Notes: generated from the letters alone by a model not told the origin. A DNA stretch of 39,692 bases from an uncultured Collinsella sp. (GCA_900754445.1 CAAECW010000072.1:1-39692), one strand, 5' to 3'. Positions 9,121 to 18,270 are shown, numbered from the stretch's first letter. Translations and numbers: made by a program.

Positions 9121-9783
9121 ATGCCACGCGAGACCAATGCCGCCAAGCGCGAGCGCGCCATCGAGGTGTGTGAGCGCCTCAACCGTCGCTATGGCCCGGT
9201 CGAGTGCTTTTTGGACCACGAGAATCCCTTCCGCCTGCTGATCGCGGTGCTGCTCTCGGCGCAAACGACCGATGCGCAGGTCAACAAGGTGACGCCGCGG
9301 CTGTTTGCCCAGTGGCCCACGCCCGAGGCCATGGCTGGGGCGAGCGTGGCTGACGTGGCAGACACCATCAAGTCACTCGGCTTCTACAAGAGCAAAGCCA
9401 AGCATGCCGTCGAGGCCGCGCAGATGATCGTCGCCGACTATGGCGGCGAGGTGCCGGCCGACATGAAGGAGCTCGTGAAGCTGCCGGGCGTGGGACGCAA
9501 GACGGCGAACATCGTGCTCAACGTGGGGTATGGCATCGTGGAGGGCATTGCGGTGGACACGCACGTCAACCGCATTGCGCACCGCCTGATGCTGAGCCCC
9601 AAGACGCATGCCAAGGAGCCGCTCAAGACCGAGCAAGACCTGCTCAAGATTTTGCCGCACGAGTATTGGGAGTCGGTCAACCACCAGTGGATCACCTTTG
9701 GCCGCGAGATTTGCGACGCCCGCAAACCTAAGTGCGACGAGTGTCCGCTGGCAGACCTTTGCCCCAGCGTACGGGTGGGCTAG
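9121..9783 (+). CDS. nth: Endonuclease III (Nth), DNA glycosylase/AP lyase
   Basis: A 220-residue enzyme that excises oxidised pyrimidines and nicks abasic sites. The helix-hairpin-helix LPGVGRKTANIVL contains the catalytic lysine, and VDTHVNRIAHRL contains the catalytic aspartate. The [4Fe-4S] loop is intact at the C-terminus: four cysteines spaced 6, 2 and 5 residues (CDARKPKCDECPLADLC). Length is normal. ATG 9121 has GAGGAG (9109-9115 region) ahead. It contrasts with the cluster-less MutY-like protein at 1173-2078. It is convergent with the DUF4143 gene downstream; no clear terminator lies between. Confidence 0.96.
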   Translation: MPRETNAAKRERAIEVCERLNRRYGPVECFLDHENPFRLLIAVLLSAQTTDAQVNKVTPRLFAQWPTPEAMAGASVADVADTIKSLGFYKSKAKHAVEAAQMIVADYGGEVPADMKELVKLPGVGRKTANIVLNVGYGIVEGIAVDTHVNRIAHRLMLSPKTHAKEPLKTEQDLLKILPHEYWESVNHQWITFGREICDARKPKCDECPLADLCPSVRVG

Positions 9784-9863
9784 GTCGCAAGGGCAGGGTG
9801 TCGCCGCTCTTGCGTGTCTCCGGGCGGCACAAATCGGGATGCGGCCGGTGACCACGGCGCTCG

Positions 9864-11021
9864 CTACGACTCCCGAAGCAAGAACTCTTCTACCGGCACA
9901 ACCGATGCCCCCTCGGTATCGTAGCGCTCGGAGCCGTGATATACGACGGCTCGGTCCTTTGCGGGAATGCCAAGTTCGGAACCAACAGAGCGTAGGTGTC
10001 GAGCGAATGTGTCGCGATAGGTAGCGCCCGATTTTATTTCGAACGCCTGTGGGCGAGCCGGCTCTGTTAGATCGATAAGGTCGATCTCTCGTTTGCTGTC
10101 GTCGCGATAAAAGACAAGCGTGGGCTCGATGCCTCTGTTGAGATATGCCTTCTGGCGTTCCGAGACAACGAGGTTTTCGAATATTTCCCCGCTTAGGGGG
10201 TGGTTCATGAGACTGCGCTCGTCGTGAATGCCAAGCAGATGGCAAAGTAGTCCCGTGTCGTAGAAGTACAGTTTTGGTGCTTTGGTAAGCCGCTTGCGCA
10301 TGTTTCCAGCATATGGCTGAAGCAGGAACACCAAATAGCTTGATTGCAGGATCGAAAGCCACGAGCTGATCGTCGCCGTGGCGACTCCCACATCAGCGGC
10401 GAGTCTTGATAGGTTAAGCAGCCCTCCCGCGCAAGCCGCGCACAGCCCGATCATTTTTCTAAAGGAGCTCAGGTTGCGCACGTCGAGAAGACCGCCCGCA
10501 TCGCGTTCCACATAGGTCATAAGGTAATTTTGGTAGAACATGTCGGTGGGGATGCCCGCATCATATATGCGCGGGTATCCCCCGCGAATCAGGTAGGTGT
10601 CAAGCGAGATTTGCGTATCGCTGAGCTCCTGGTAGGAGAGAGGTAGGAGTTTGAGCATGCCGACGCGCCCGGCAAGCGATTGCTGGATGTTGTGCATGAG
10701 CAAAAAGTTTTGCGAGCCGGACAATACATACTGGCCGGCTCTTCCGCGCTCGTCGGAGGCGACCTGAATCATGCTGAACAGCTCCGGTGCATATTGGGCC
10801 TCGTCGATGATCAGATGATCGGGGCGCCTGCTGATAAAGCCGACGGGGTCATCGAGTGCGGCGCGACGGACTTCCGGGTTCTCGAGGTTGAGATATTCAT
10901 ATTCGGGAAAGACGGCCTTGATGAGAGTTGACTTGCCGCTTTGGCGTGGCCCCGTAAGCGAGACGACGGGAAACCATTCTGACATGTCGCGTAGCTTTTG
11001 GGCCATGGTTCGCTCAATCAT
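9864..11021 (-). CDS. AAA-family ATPase with DUF4143 domain
   Basis: A 385-residue protein. Walker A is TGPRQSGKST (residues 23-32), Walker B LIIDEAQYAPELF lies near 75-87, and SGSQNFLL follows; together these are AAA_14. The second half holds the DUF4143 region, a winged-helix-like segment and a nuclease-like end (FYRDDSKREIDLI, AFEIKSG). Many bacteria carry such proteins singly; their role is unknown, and a nuclease-linked or defence function is only suspected. ATG at 11021 is selected because AAGGG lies eight bases upstream; the in-frame extension to 11147 lacks support. A good minus-strand promoter lies about 165 bases upstream in a distinctly AT-rich island, which hints at acquisition by transfer. 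Confidence 0.85.
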   Translation of the reverse strand: MIERTMAQKLRDMSEWFPVVSLTGPRQSGKSTLIKAVFPEYEYLNLENPEVRRAALDDPVGFISRRPDHLIIDEAQYAPELFSMIQVASDERGRAGQYVLSGSQNFLLMHNIQQSLAGRVGMLKLLPLSYQELSDTQISLDTYLIRGGYPRIYDAGIPTDMFYQNYLMTYVERDAGGLLDVRNLSSFRKMIGLCAACAGGLLNLSRLAADVGVATATISSWLSILQSSYLVFLLQPYAGNMRKRLTKAPKLYFYDTGLLCHLLGIHDERSLMNHPLSGEIFENLVVSERQKAYLNRGIEPTLVFYRDDSKREIDLIDLTEPARPQAFEIKSGATYRDTFARHLRSVGSELGIPAKDRAVVYHGSERYDTEGASVVPVEEFLLRES

Positions 11022-11177
11022 CTTTAACGCCCTTCGTGTCTTGCATCGCATGCTCGCAGGCATGCTTTTGGTTCGAAAGTCTCGTGCCGAGTTTGTCGGT
11101 ATCCGTCGGGTTCTGTGGCAGGTCTTTGGGATTGGCCACATTGCCAAGGCAAAAAAACCATAATTACTAACTAGAAG

Positions 11178-11219
11178 TTACCACAAATATAAAGTAGGAA
11201 TTACCATAATTGCAAAGTA
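11178..11219. repeat. Tandem 19-bp AT-rich repeat
   Basis: TTACCACAAATATAAAGTA (11178-11196) and TTACCATAATTGCAAAGTA (11201-11219) match at 15 of 19 positions with a 23-bp period, about two helical turns. Each has TTAC...GTA ends. They overlap the promoter of the DUF4143 ATPase and could be operators. Confidence 0.6.
11186..11215 (-). promoter_or_regulatory. Promoter of the DUF4143 ATPase gene; stretch 11022-11422
   Basis: On the minus strand TTGCAA (-35, 11210-11215) and TATATT (-10, 11186-11191) are 18 bases apart. The 401-base gap between the two genes also holds the tandem repeat and the hairpin at 11370-11397. No small gene with a ribosome binding site is seen. Confidence 0.6.
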
Positions 11220-11369
11220 ACGCAGGTGGAAGCTGATAATTGATGCCGTCCGATTAGGCTGTTTTGTGCCGAGGGCGTTCGGGCGTGCGCGTTTTGGGGT
11301 AGCTGTTCGGCGTGCGCTGGCGTGCCCACCCCATGCGCTACCATGGCAATCAAGACTTTTGACGTACGA

Positions 11370-11397
11370 CCCGCCGAGCTTGCCCCGGCGGGCTTTT
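11370..11397 (+). terminator. Terminator-like hairpin in the mfd leader
   Basis: CCCGCCG (11370-11376) pairs with CGGCGGG (11386-11392), followed by C and TTTT. It ends about 15 bases before the mfd ribosome binding site, so it either blocks read-through from upstream or attenuates mfd. Confidence 0.6.
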
Positions 11398-11422
11398 GGC
11401 GTTGCGATGCCGGAGGAACAGC

Positions 11423-14400
11423 ATGCTCATTCACCGTATAGCCGCGCAGCTCTACACTGCCGAGGCCTTGCAGACCGTCGAGGCAGGACTCGATGCTGGC
11501 GAGGACGTGACGCTGGCTGTGTCGCAGTCGGGCCGCACGCTTATGGCGGCAGCCCAGTTTGCGCGCCGTCCGCGCCCCACGGTCTACATTGTGAGCGGCG
11601 AGGACGCGGCTGATCGCGCTGCGCGCAGCCTTGCCGCCTACGTGGGCCTGGCACATGTGTGCCGTTTTCCCGAGCGCAAGGACTATCCGTGGCGCGAGCA
11701 GGCGCCCGACGACGCCGTGGTGGCGCAGCGCTGCGAGGCTCTGGGGCGCATCGTGCGCGGGGACAACTGCATCATGGTTGCCTCGGCCCGTGCGCTGCTG
11801 CGCTGCGTGCCGCCGGTCGAGAGTCGCTATTGGGAGTCCACCACTTTTGCGGTGGGCGAGGAGATTCCTTTTGACGAGGTGCCGCAGCGCCTGGTGGGCA
11901 TGGGCTACACCAATGCAAGTGCCGCCGATGCGCCCGGCCTGTTCCGCGTGCACGGCGACACCGTCGAGGTGTTTCCCGCGCAGGAGAAGGCGCCCGTGCG
12001 CATCGAGTTCTTCGGCGACGAGATTGACCGCATCCGCCGCATGGTGAGCTCCACGGGCCAAACCATCGGCAACGAGGACAGTATCGAGATCTTCCCGTGT
12101 CGCGAGTTGGCACTGACCGACGAAGCTGTCCACAACATGCACGTGGCGCTCTATCGCGCTAGCCAGGACGACAGCAAGCTGGCGGCGCTGCTCGAGATGG
12201 TGGATGCGCGCATCGTCACGCCCGAGCTCGACCGCTTTTTGCCGGTGATGTACGGCCAGACCGTGAGCCCGCTGGCACACGTGGGCGGCAAGGCGCTCGT
12301 GGTTCTGTCCGAGCCGCGCTCGCTGTTCGACGATTGCCTGCGCGCCTACGAGGATATCGAGGCGCGTGCCGGCGAGGCGGGGATTGACCGGCTGGATGGC
12401 CTGTATGTACGTGCCCAACAGCTCGATTTTGGTGCCCAGCAGCGCCTGAACTATGTGAGCCTCATCCGTGCCGGCGGTGCGGTGACGGCCGAGCTCAAGA
12501 TTGAGCAGCCTGCCATCGCAGGCTCGGACAACCGTTTTATGACGCGCATCCAGGAGGTCGTGGGCAAGCGCTATGCCTGCGTGTTTGCTATCCCCGACCG
12601 CGGCGCGCGTGAGTCGATGGAGCTCACCTTTGGCGACGAGGGCATTACCTTTGAGGAATCGCTGACCGCGGCGCCCGAAAATGCCGGCGTTATCGGCGAG
12701 CGCGTGCGCGTGGCAGCGGCGGATTCCGCCGACCGTGCCGCACGCCAGGAGGCCCATGCTTCCATTCGCGAGCGTAAGGCCGACGCGCTCAACGCTCGCT
12801 CGCTCGAGGCGGGCGCCGCGCAGGCTGCCGCCGGCGCCGCCGTGCCCACCATCTCGCGCGGGCGCGTGACCTTTGTGGACGCTGCCCTGCCGCAGGGCGT
12901 GGTGGTGCCCGACGCCAATTTGGCCGTGTTCTCGATCGCCGATCTCAACGCCCGCATGGATGCCAACCGCGCGCGCAGCCGCCGCAAGGTTGACATTACG
13001 CAGATTACCTTCCCGTTTAAGCCGGGCGACTACGTGGTGCACGCTACCCACGGCATCGCGCTCTTTAGCGAGATCGCGCGCCAGGAAGTGGGCGGCAAGG
13101 AACGCGACTACTTTTTGCTGGAATACGCCGATGGCGACAAGCTCTACGTGCCGCTGGAGCAGGTTGACCGCATTACGCGCTACGTTGGTCCCGACGGCGA
13201 TAAACCGCGCTTGACCAGGCTCAACACCGCCGACTGGACGCGGGCTACCAACAAGGCGCGCAAGAATGCCAAAAAGCTGGCGTTTGACCTGGTCGACCTG
13301 TATACGCGCCGCTCGTCGATTACCGGTATCGCCTGCCCGCCCGACACGCCCGAACAGATCGAGATGGAGGAGAGCTTCCCTTACGACGAGACGCGCGACC
13401 AGCTCGAGGCCATCGCCGACATCAAGGCCGACATGGAGGCGCCCAAGCCCATGGACCGCCTGCTCTGCGGTGACGTGGGCTTCGGCAAGACCGAGGTCGC
13501 CCTGCGCGCGGCGTTTAAGTGCGTGGACTCCGGCCGTCAGGTCATGGTGCTCTGCCCCACAACCATTCTGGCCCAGCAGCACTACGAGACATTCTTTGAG
13601 CGCTTTGCCCCGTTTGGCCTGGAGGTCGAGGTGCTCAGCCGCTTCCGTACCCCGGCGCAGCAAAAGCGCGCGCTCAAGGCGTTTGCCGAGGGCACGATTG
13701 ATGTGCTCATCGGCACGCACCGCCTGCTTTCTGCCGACGTGAACCCCAAGAACCTGGGCATGGTGATCATCGACGAAGAGCAGCGCTTTGGCGTGCAGCA
13801 CAAGGAGCAGCTCAAAAACCTGCGCGAGCAAATCGACGTGCTCACGCTCTCGGCAACGCCTATTCCGCGAACCATGCAGATGGCCACGAGCGGCGTGCGC
13901 GACATGAGCCTGATCACCACACCGCCGACCGGGCGTCGTCCCGTGATCGTGCACGTGGGGGAGTACGACCCCGACGTGGTGAGTGCGGCGATTCGCCTGG
14001 AGGTGGGCCGCGGCGGCCAGGTGTACTACGTGTCCAACCGCGTCAAGACCATCGACGATGCCGTGGCGCGCGTGCACGAGGCCGCGCCCGAGGCGCGCGT
14101 GGGCGTGGCACACGGCAAGATGAGCCCGCGCGAGGTCGAGGACGTGATGATCGAGTTCGCGACCAAGAAGATTGACGTGCTTATCGCCACGACCATCGTG
14201 GAGAGTGGCATCGACAACGCAACGGCAAATACGCTCATCATCGAGGACTCGCAGCGTCTGGGTCTGGCACAGCTCTACCAGCTTAAGGGCCGCGTGGGCC
14301 GTTCTGCCACGCAGGCCTATGCGTACTTTATGTTCCCCGGCGAGCTGCCGCTTACCGAGGAGGCCACGGCGCGCCTGACCGCGCTTTCCGAGTTCCAGGA

Positions 14401-15055
14401 CCTGGGCAGCGGCATGCGCATCGCCATGCGCGACCTGGAGATTCGCGGTGCCGGTTCGCTCATGGGTGCCGAGCAGCACGGTAACCTGTCGAGCGTGGGC
14501 TTTGACCTGTTTACGCAGATGCTGGGCCAGGCCGTGGCCGAGGCGCGCGGCGACGACGATGCCGGCGTGGAGGCGGCGAGCGTGGGCATCAACCTGCCGG
14601 CCGACTACTTCTTGTCCGAGGAGTACATGCCGGCGGTGGACCAGCGCGTGCTCGTGTACCGCAAGCTCGCGGCGGCCGAGGACCTGGAGAGTATCGACGA
14701 GGTGCAGGAGGAGACCGAGGCCGCGCACGGTGAGCTTCCGTTGGCGGGGCTCAACCTGTTCAACCGCGCTCGCATCCGTATTCGCGGCGAGCGCCTGGGG
14801 CTCGAGAGCGTCACGCTCAGCGGCGGACGCATCACGTTTTTGGGCGTCGACGTGCCCAAGAAGGTGGCCTATGAGCTTAAGACTCGCTATGGCGCGGTGA
14901 ACTTCCCCAAGAGCCGCAAGCTCTCGGTGCCCTACAAGGCGGGCGCCGGTGCGGGCAGCGGCCTGGGCCGCGGCCTCGATGCCAACGACGGCACCGGCCC
15001 GGTGGCGGCCGCGCTCATGCTGCTGCAGCAATTGGGTGCTAGCGACGACGACTAA
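11423..15055 (+). CDS. mfd: Transcription-repair coupling factor Mfd
   Basis: A 1210-residue ATPase that removes stalled RNA polymerase and recruits UvrA to lesions. In order: a UvrB-like N-terminal module (about 1-330), a linker, the RNA-polymerase-interacting CarD-like domain (about 531-590, FKPGDYVVHATHGIALF), a RecG-like helicase with Walker A GDVGFGKTEVALRAA near 684, DEEQRFGV near 782, SATPIPRTMQM and the ATTIVESGIDN and QLKGRVGRS motifs, and the C-terminal TRCF domain with EYMPAVDQRVLVYRKLA. The length exceeds E. coli Mfd by about 60 residues, partly from an Ala-rich insert near 430-480 and a Gly/Ala tail. ATG 11423 follows GGAGG; the upstream ATG at 11408 overlaps that site. Confidence 0.97.
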   Translation: MLIHRIAAQLYTAEALQTVEAGLDAGEDVTLAVSQSGRTLMAAAQFARRPRPTVYIVSGEDAADRAARSLAAYVGLAHVCRFPERKDYPWREQAPDDAVVAQRCEALGRIVRGDNCIMVASARALLRCVPPVESRYWESTTFAVGEEIPFDEVPQRLVGMGYTNASAADAPGLFRVHGDTVEVFPAQEKAPVRIEFFGDEIDRIRRMVSSTGQTIGNEDSIEIFPCRELALTDEAVHNMHVALYRASQDDSKLAALLEMVDARIVTPELDRFLPVMYGQTVSPLAHVGGKALVVLSEPRSLFDDCLRAYEDIEARAGEAGIDRLDGLYVRAQQLDFGAQQRLNYVSLIRAGGAVTAELKIEQPAIAGSDNRFMTRIQEVVGKRYACVFAIPDRGARESMELTFGDEGITFEESLTAAPENAGVIGERVRVAAADSADRAARQEAHASIRERKADALNARSLEAGAAQAAAGAAVPTISRGRVTFVDAALPQGVVVPDANLAVFSIADLNARMDANRARSRRKVDITQITFPFKPGDYVVHATHGIALFSEIARQEVGGKERDYFLLEYADGDKLYVPLEQVDRITRYVGPDGDKPRLTRLNTADWTRATNKARKNAKKLAFDLVDLYTRRSSITGIACPPDTPEQIEMEESFPYDETRDQLEAIADIKADMEAPKPMDRLLCGDVGFGKTEVALRAAFKCVDSGRQVMVLCPTTILAQQHYETFFERFAPFGLEVEVLSRFRTPAQQKRALKAFAEGTIDVLIGTHRLLSADVNPKNLGMVIIDEEQRFGVQHKEQLKNLREQIDVLTLSATPIPRTMQMATSGVRDMSLITTPPTGRRPVIVHVGEYDPDVVSAAIRLEVGRGGQVYYVSNRVKTIDDAVARVHEAAPEARVGVAHGKMSPREVEDVMIEFATKKIDVLIATTIVESGIDNATANTLIIEDSQRLGLAQLYQLKGRVGRSATQAYAYFMFPGELPLTEEATARLTALSEFQDLGSGMRIAMRDLEIRGAGSLMGAEQHGNLSSVGFDLFTQMLGQAVAEARGDDDAGVEAASVGINLPADYFLSEEYMPAVDQRVLVYRKLAAAEDLESIDEVQEETEAAHGELPLAGLNLFNRARIRIRGERLGLESVTLSGGRITFLGVDVPKKVAYELKTRYGAVNFPKSRKLSVPYKAGAGAGSGLGRGLDANDGTGPVAAALMLLQQLGASDDD

Positions 15056-15056
15056 C

Positions 15057-15173
15057 GGGTCGACGCTGCAAACGCCCCATTTGGGCAATCTGACCCTCAC
15101 TCGTCGGTCGCGTACGCAAGTACGCTTCCCTCCTCCTTCGGGCCACCTTGCCACAAATGGAACGTTTTCGCTT
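15057..15173. repeat. GCTCGACGCTG-type intergenic element, copy 1
   Basis: It contains CGACGCTGCAAACGCCCCAT, GGCAATCTG, later CCTTGCCACAAATGG and ACGTTTTCGCT. The ends pair imperfectly (AACG.CCCATTTG with CAAATGG.ACGTT). The same landmarks recur at 20191-20337 and 28712-28880. It sits between mfd and the PAP2 gene. Confidence 0.6.
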
Positions 15174-15270
15174 ACTTATGCTCAACCTGTAAGGGTATTT
15201 ACGGGACAAAGCCATCTTCGTCTCACCCACATTGCAGGTTGACTGCCCTTCGCCCGACCGAAAGGAAAGC

Positions 15271-16134
15271 ATGTTCGGATACATCTATAAGAAAGATGTC
15301 GCCATTATCGCGGTTGTCCTGTGCCTTTGTCTGGGCGTGGGCAGCTTCTTTGATTATCAAATCTCGAGTGCGCTGTTCAACATCGGCAGCATGTACGGTC
15401 GCTTTGTCGAGGCGGCCGGTGAGCTGCCGTTCGAGCTGACGGCGAGCATCGCGGGCGTTATGCTCGTGCGCTCGGTACGCCCCGATTCCAAGGCGAGCAA
15501 GTGGCTCGCTGCGCTGGGCGTTTTGATCAACGTGGGTCTGGTCGGCTACGAGATTATCGGATCGCTGCGCGTCGGCGGCAAGCTTATTGCGTTTCAGCTG
15601 GTTCTGACGTTTGCGTTGATCATCGCAGCCAACCTCATTGCCTACCGCCTCACGCGCACGACCGAGCCCGGCGAGCTTACGCGCTGGGCGTTGATGGTGC
15701 TTGCCGTGTGGGTCGCTCAGGCCATTATCCTCAACGTCATTGTTAAGCCGTTGTGGTCGCGTCCGCGCATGCGCGTGATCGAGGTCACGCCGGGGCTCAA
15801 TTTTCAGCCGTGGTGGGTGATCGGCAATCCCGACAAGTGGACCTATATCGCCGCCGGCGTGATCAAGGACGGGTTCAAGTCGTTTGCGAGTGGACACACG
15901 GCGCATGCGGCGATCGGCCTTATGCTCGCCGGGCTTCCCGCGGTAGCCTTTAAGGAAAAACCTTCGCGTCGTCGCGCGATCTTTTGGGCGGCAGCTGTGG
16001 TCGCTGCGCTCGTCGCCTTTGGGCGCATCGTGATCGGCGCGCATTTTTTGAGTGACGTGAGCTGCGGTTTTGCCCTGGTACTGGCACTTGAGTGCCTTGC
16101 CGCGCGCATTGCCTATTCCAACGGCGTACAATAG
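15271..16134 (+). CDS. PAP2-superfamily membrane phosphatase
   Basis: A 287-residue integral membrane protein. The three phosphatase motifs are present: KPLWSRPR near 160-167, SGHTAHA near 207-213 with the catalytic histidine, and GRIVIGAHFLSD near 250-261. Five or six hydrophobic segments precede and interleave them. Members dephosphorylate phosphatidic acid, undecaprenyl pyrophosphate or related lipids on the outer membrane face; which one is not clear. ATG 15271 has GAAAGGAAA directly upstream. It starts after an intergenic repeat element. Confidence 0.9.
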   Translation: MFGYIYKKDVAIIAVVLCLCLGVGSFFDYQISSALFNIGSMYGRFVEAAGELPFELTASIAGVMLVRSVRPDSKASKWLAALGVLINVGLVGYEIIGSLRVGGKLIAFQLVLTFALIIAANLIAYRLTRTTEPGELTRWALMVLAVWVAQAIILNVIVKPLWSRPRMRVIEVTPGLNFQPWWVIGNPDKWTYIAAGVIKDGFKSFASGHTAHAAIGLMLAGLPAVAFKEKPSRRRAIFWAAAVVAALVAFGRIVIGAHFLSDVSCGFALVLALECLAARIAYSNGVQ

Positions 16135-16179
16135 CCCCGTTTGAATCATCGGGCCCGTGCCCGGCTAGAGAGGATTGCC

Positions 16180-17205
16180 ATGCTCGCGTTTAACAACGAC
16201 TATTCCCACGGCGCACATCCGGCAGTGCTGCAGGCGCTCGTCGACACCAATATGGAGCCGCAGCCCGGCTACGGTACCGATGCGCACACCGAGCGTGCCA
16301 AGCAGCTTATCCGCGAGGCCTGTCAGGCCCCCGATGCCGACGTGTTTTTTCTGGTGGGCGGCACGCAGGCCAACGCGACGGTGATCGACATGCTGCTCGC
16401 GCCGTACGAGGGCGTCGTTGCTGCTGAGACTGGCCACGTCGCCTGCCACGAGGCGGGCGCCATCGAGTTTGGCGGCCACAAGGTGCTCACCATCCCCGGC
16501 TACGAGGGCAAGATACACGCCGAGGACCTCGAGAGCTATATCCAGGTGTTCTACGAAAACGAGAGCTACGAGCACACGGTGTTTCCGGATGCCGTGTACG
16601 TGAGCCTATCGACCGAGTACGGCACGCTGTACTCCAAGGCCGAGCTCGCGGCAATTCACGCAGTGTGCCAGAAGCGCGAGATTCCGCTGTTTGTGGATGG
16701 CGCTCGCCTGGCCTATGCGCTGGCGGCCGATGAGTGCGACATTACCCTGCCCGAGCTGGCGCAGCTGTGTGACGTGTTCTACATCGGCGGCACCAAGTGC
16801 GGCGCGCTTTGCGGCGAGGCCGTGGTGTTTTGCGGCATGCACGCCCCGGCGCATCCCATTCCGCGTATTAAGCAGCACGGCGCGTTGCTGGCCAAGGGCC
16901 GCCTGACGGGCGTGCAATTCGAGGCTCTTTTTACCGACGGCCTGTATTTTGAGATTGGTCGCCAGGCCATTGAGACCGCTCAGGCGCTTCGTCGCGTGCT
17001 GCACGAGCGCGGCTACCAGTTCTTCTTGGAGACGCCCACAAACCAGCAGTTTGTGATTCTGCCCAACGAGGACATGGCCCGCATTCGCGAGCATGCCTCG
17101 ATCGAGTACTGGGAAAAGTACGACGAGACCCACACGGTGGTGCGTTTTTGCACCAGCTGGGCCACGACGCAGGAGGACATCGACGCGCTGGCGGCGGTTC
17201 TGTAG
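16180..17205 (+). CDS. Threonine-aldolase-type PLP-dependent lyase
   Basis: A 341-residue fold-type I PLP enzyme of the beta-eliminating lyase/threonine aldolase family, which splits L-threonine or L-allo-threonine to glycine and acetaldehyde. Visible: FNNDYSHGAHPAVL at the start, the PLP phosphate-binding FLVGGTQANAT near 63-73, the aspartate in VDGARLAYAL near 175, and the Schiff-base lysine in GGTKCGAL (K207). The Cys after the lysine and the lack of the usual SKGLGAP context mark the anaerobe-type subfamily often called low-specificity L-threonine aldolase. ATG 16180 follows AGAGAGGA. A strong terminator lies 20 bases after the stop. Confidence 0.85.
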   Translation: MLAFNNDYSHGAHPAVLQALVDTNMEPQPGYGTDAHTERAKQLIREACQAPDADVFFLVGGTQANATVIDMLLAPYEGVVAAETGHVACHEAGAIEFGGHKVLTIPGYEGKIHAEDLESYIQVFYENESYEHTVFPDAVYVSLSTEYGTLYSKAELAAIHAVCQKREIPLFVDGARLAYALAADECDITLPELAQLCDVFYIGGTKCGALCGEAVVFCGMHAPAHPIPRIKQHGALLAKGRLTGVQFEALFTDGLYFEIGRQAIETAQALRRVLHERGYQFFLETPTNQQFVILPNEDMARIREHASIEYWEKYDETHTVVRFCTSWATTQEDIDALAAVL

Positions 17206-17223
17206 CCTGATGTAATGACAAGG

Positions 17224-17266
17224 GGCCGCCCTACGCCTGAGCTTGGCGCAGGGCGGCCTTTGCTTT
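17224..17266 (+). terminator. Intrinsic terminator after the threonine aldolase gene
   Basis: GGCCGCCCT (17224-17232) pairs with AGGGCGGCC (17250-17258), extended by CGCC/GGCG inside, and is followed by TTTGCTTTT. It stands between the aldolase and the GNAT gene. Confidence 0.85.
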
Positions 17267-17283
17267 TGGGGGAGAAGGGTTGT

Positions 17284-17874
17284 ATGACCGAGATGTCCGA
17301 GCCGACGATTCGCCTGGCGACGCCCGATGATGCGCCGGAGTTGCTTGCCATTTACGAGCCGTATGTGCGCGAGACGGCGATTACCTGCGAATACGAGGTG
17401 CCGAGCGTTGAGGAGTTCGCCGGGCGCATCGAGCGTACGCTCAAGCGCTATCCGTATTTGGTGATGGAGTTGGACGGGCGTCCGGTAGGCTATGCCTATG
17501 TGAGTCAGCTCAACAGCCGCGAGGCATACGACTGGTCGGTCGAGACGTCGATCTACCTGGCACGCGATGTGCGCCATGGCGGGCTGGGTCGCAAGCTGCA
17601 CGACGCGCTCAAGCAATGCCTGGTCGCGATGGGCATCACCAACATGTGTGCGCTCATTGCCGTGCCGCACGATAAGGACGACGAGTATCTGACGCACAAC
17701 AGTCAGGATTTCCATGCCCATATGGGGTATCGCCTAGTGGGCGCCTTCGACCGCTGCGCCCAAAAGTTCGGCCGCTGGTACGACATGTGCTGGATGGAGC
17801 TGGTCCTGGCCGAGCGCACACCCAACCAACCCAAACCAACCTGGTTCCCCGACCTTCCCAAACCTACCATTTAG
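17284..17874 (+). CDS. GNAT acetyltransferase, phosphinothricin N-acetyltransferase-like
   Basis: A 196-residue acetyltransferase. The order matches Pat/Bar-type members: TIRLATPDDAPELLAIYEPYV at the N-terminus, VVMELDGRPVGYAYV-type beta strands near 60-75, the acetyl-CoA loop DVRHGGLGRKLHDAL near 97-111, then FHAHMGYRLVG and CWMELVL. Natural targets may be amino acids such as methionine derivatives rather than phosphinothricin. ATG 17284 follows GGAGAAGGG. The stop codon lies inside a copy of the GGGACAG palindrome family (17874-17892), so the final residues may have been altered by that element. Confidence 0.88.
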   Translation: MTEMSEPTIRLATPDDAPELLAIYEPYVRETAITCEYEVPSVEEFAGRIERTLKRYPYLVMELDGRPVGYAYVSQLNSREAYDWSVETSIYLARDVRHGGLGRKLHDALKQCLVAMGITNMCALIAVPHDKDDEYLTHNSQDFHAHMGYRLVGAFDRCAQKFGRWYDMCWMELVLAERTPNQPKPTWFPDLPKPTI

Positions 17875-17892
17875 GGACAGGTTTATTTTGGC
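17874..17892 (-). repeat. Partial GGGACAG-family element
   Basis: GGGACAGGTTTATTTTGGC matches 35745-35763 exactly. It overlaps the last base of the GNAT stop codon and merges into the 234-bp repeat. Confidence 0.7.
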
Positions 17893-18118
17893 CGCTTTGT
17901 AGCGTCAATTCACCGCGAGAAGTACGGATTCACGCGTCTTTTGATGCGGATGGGCTTAATTTGGCTTCGATTTGGGTCCGTTTGGCTTCGATTCGAACTA
18001 AGTGAGTAGACTTTTTGGCGCAGGTCGAGCACAAGGCGTATCTGCCTTAGTAAAACCGCAGGTCACAGAGGTGACAGTTTTTGGTGTGCTCGACAGGCCA
18101 CGAAAAGTCTACTCACTT
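17885..18118 (+). repeat. 234-bp repeat, copy 1; stretch 17875-18270
   Basis: The whole 234 bases align without net gaps to 26386-26619. The right part is a large hairpin: AAGTGAGTAGACTTTT (18000-18015) and its exact complement (18103-18118), with CGAGCAC/GTGCTCG inside (18026-18032, 18086-18092). The left part begins with ATTTTGGCCGCTTTGTAG, which in copy 2 is the end of the HAD gene. A further piece with TAAAACCGCAGGT occurs near 18221. The rest of 18119-18270 shows nothing recognisable. Confidence 0.88.
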
Positions 18119-18270
18119 AGATTTGCGGTACTGGATATTCTGAGCAGGAACAGTTGAGCTTGGACGGCGCGTATTGCCAGGCGATGTCGGCATTTGTGCC
18201 ATGCTGGCTTGAGATTTAATAAAACCGCAGGTAAAACGTTCATTAGGTACAGTTTGCCTCGTTTGGTGCG

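Noticed and set aside
9784..9863. Terminator between nth and the DUF4143 gene
   Set aside because: CGCAAGGGC/GCTCTTGCG can pair with a G-T pair, but the loop is long-range and there is no T-tract on either strand.
11201..15154. 1317-codon open frame antisense to mfd
   Set aside because: It is His/Arg/Ala-rich, has no family motif or ribosome binding site, and arises from third-position GC bias opposite a real gene.
17875..18270. CRISPR array or insertion sequence in the repeat-rich gap
   Set aside because: There are no regularly spaced repeats and no transposase. The sequence is one copy of a two-copy hairpin element.
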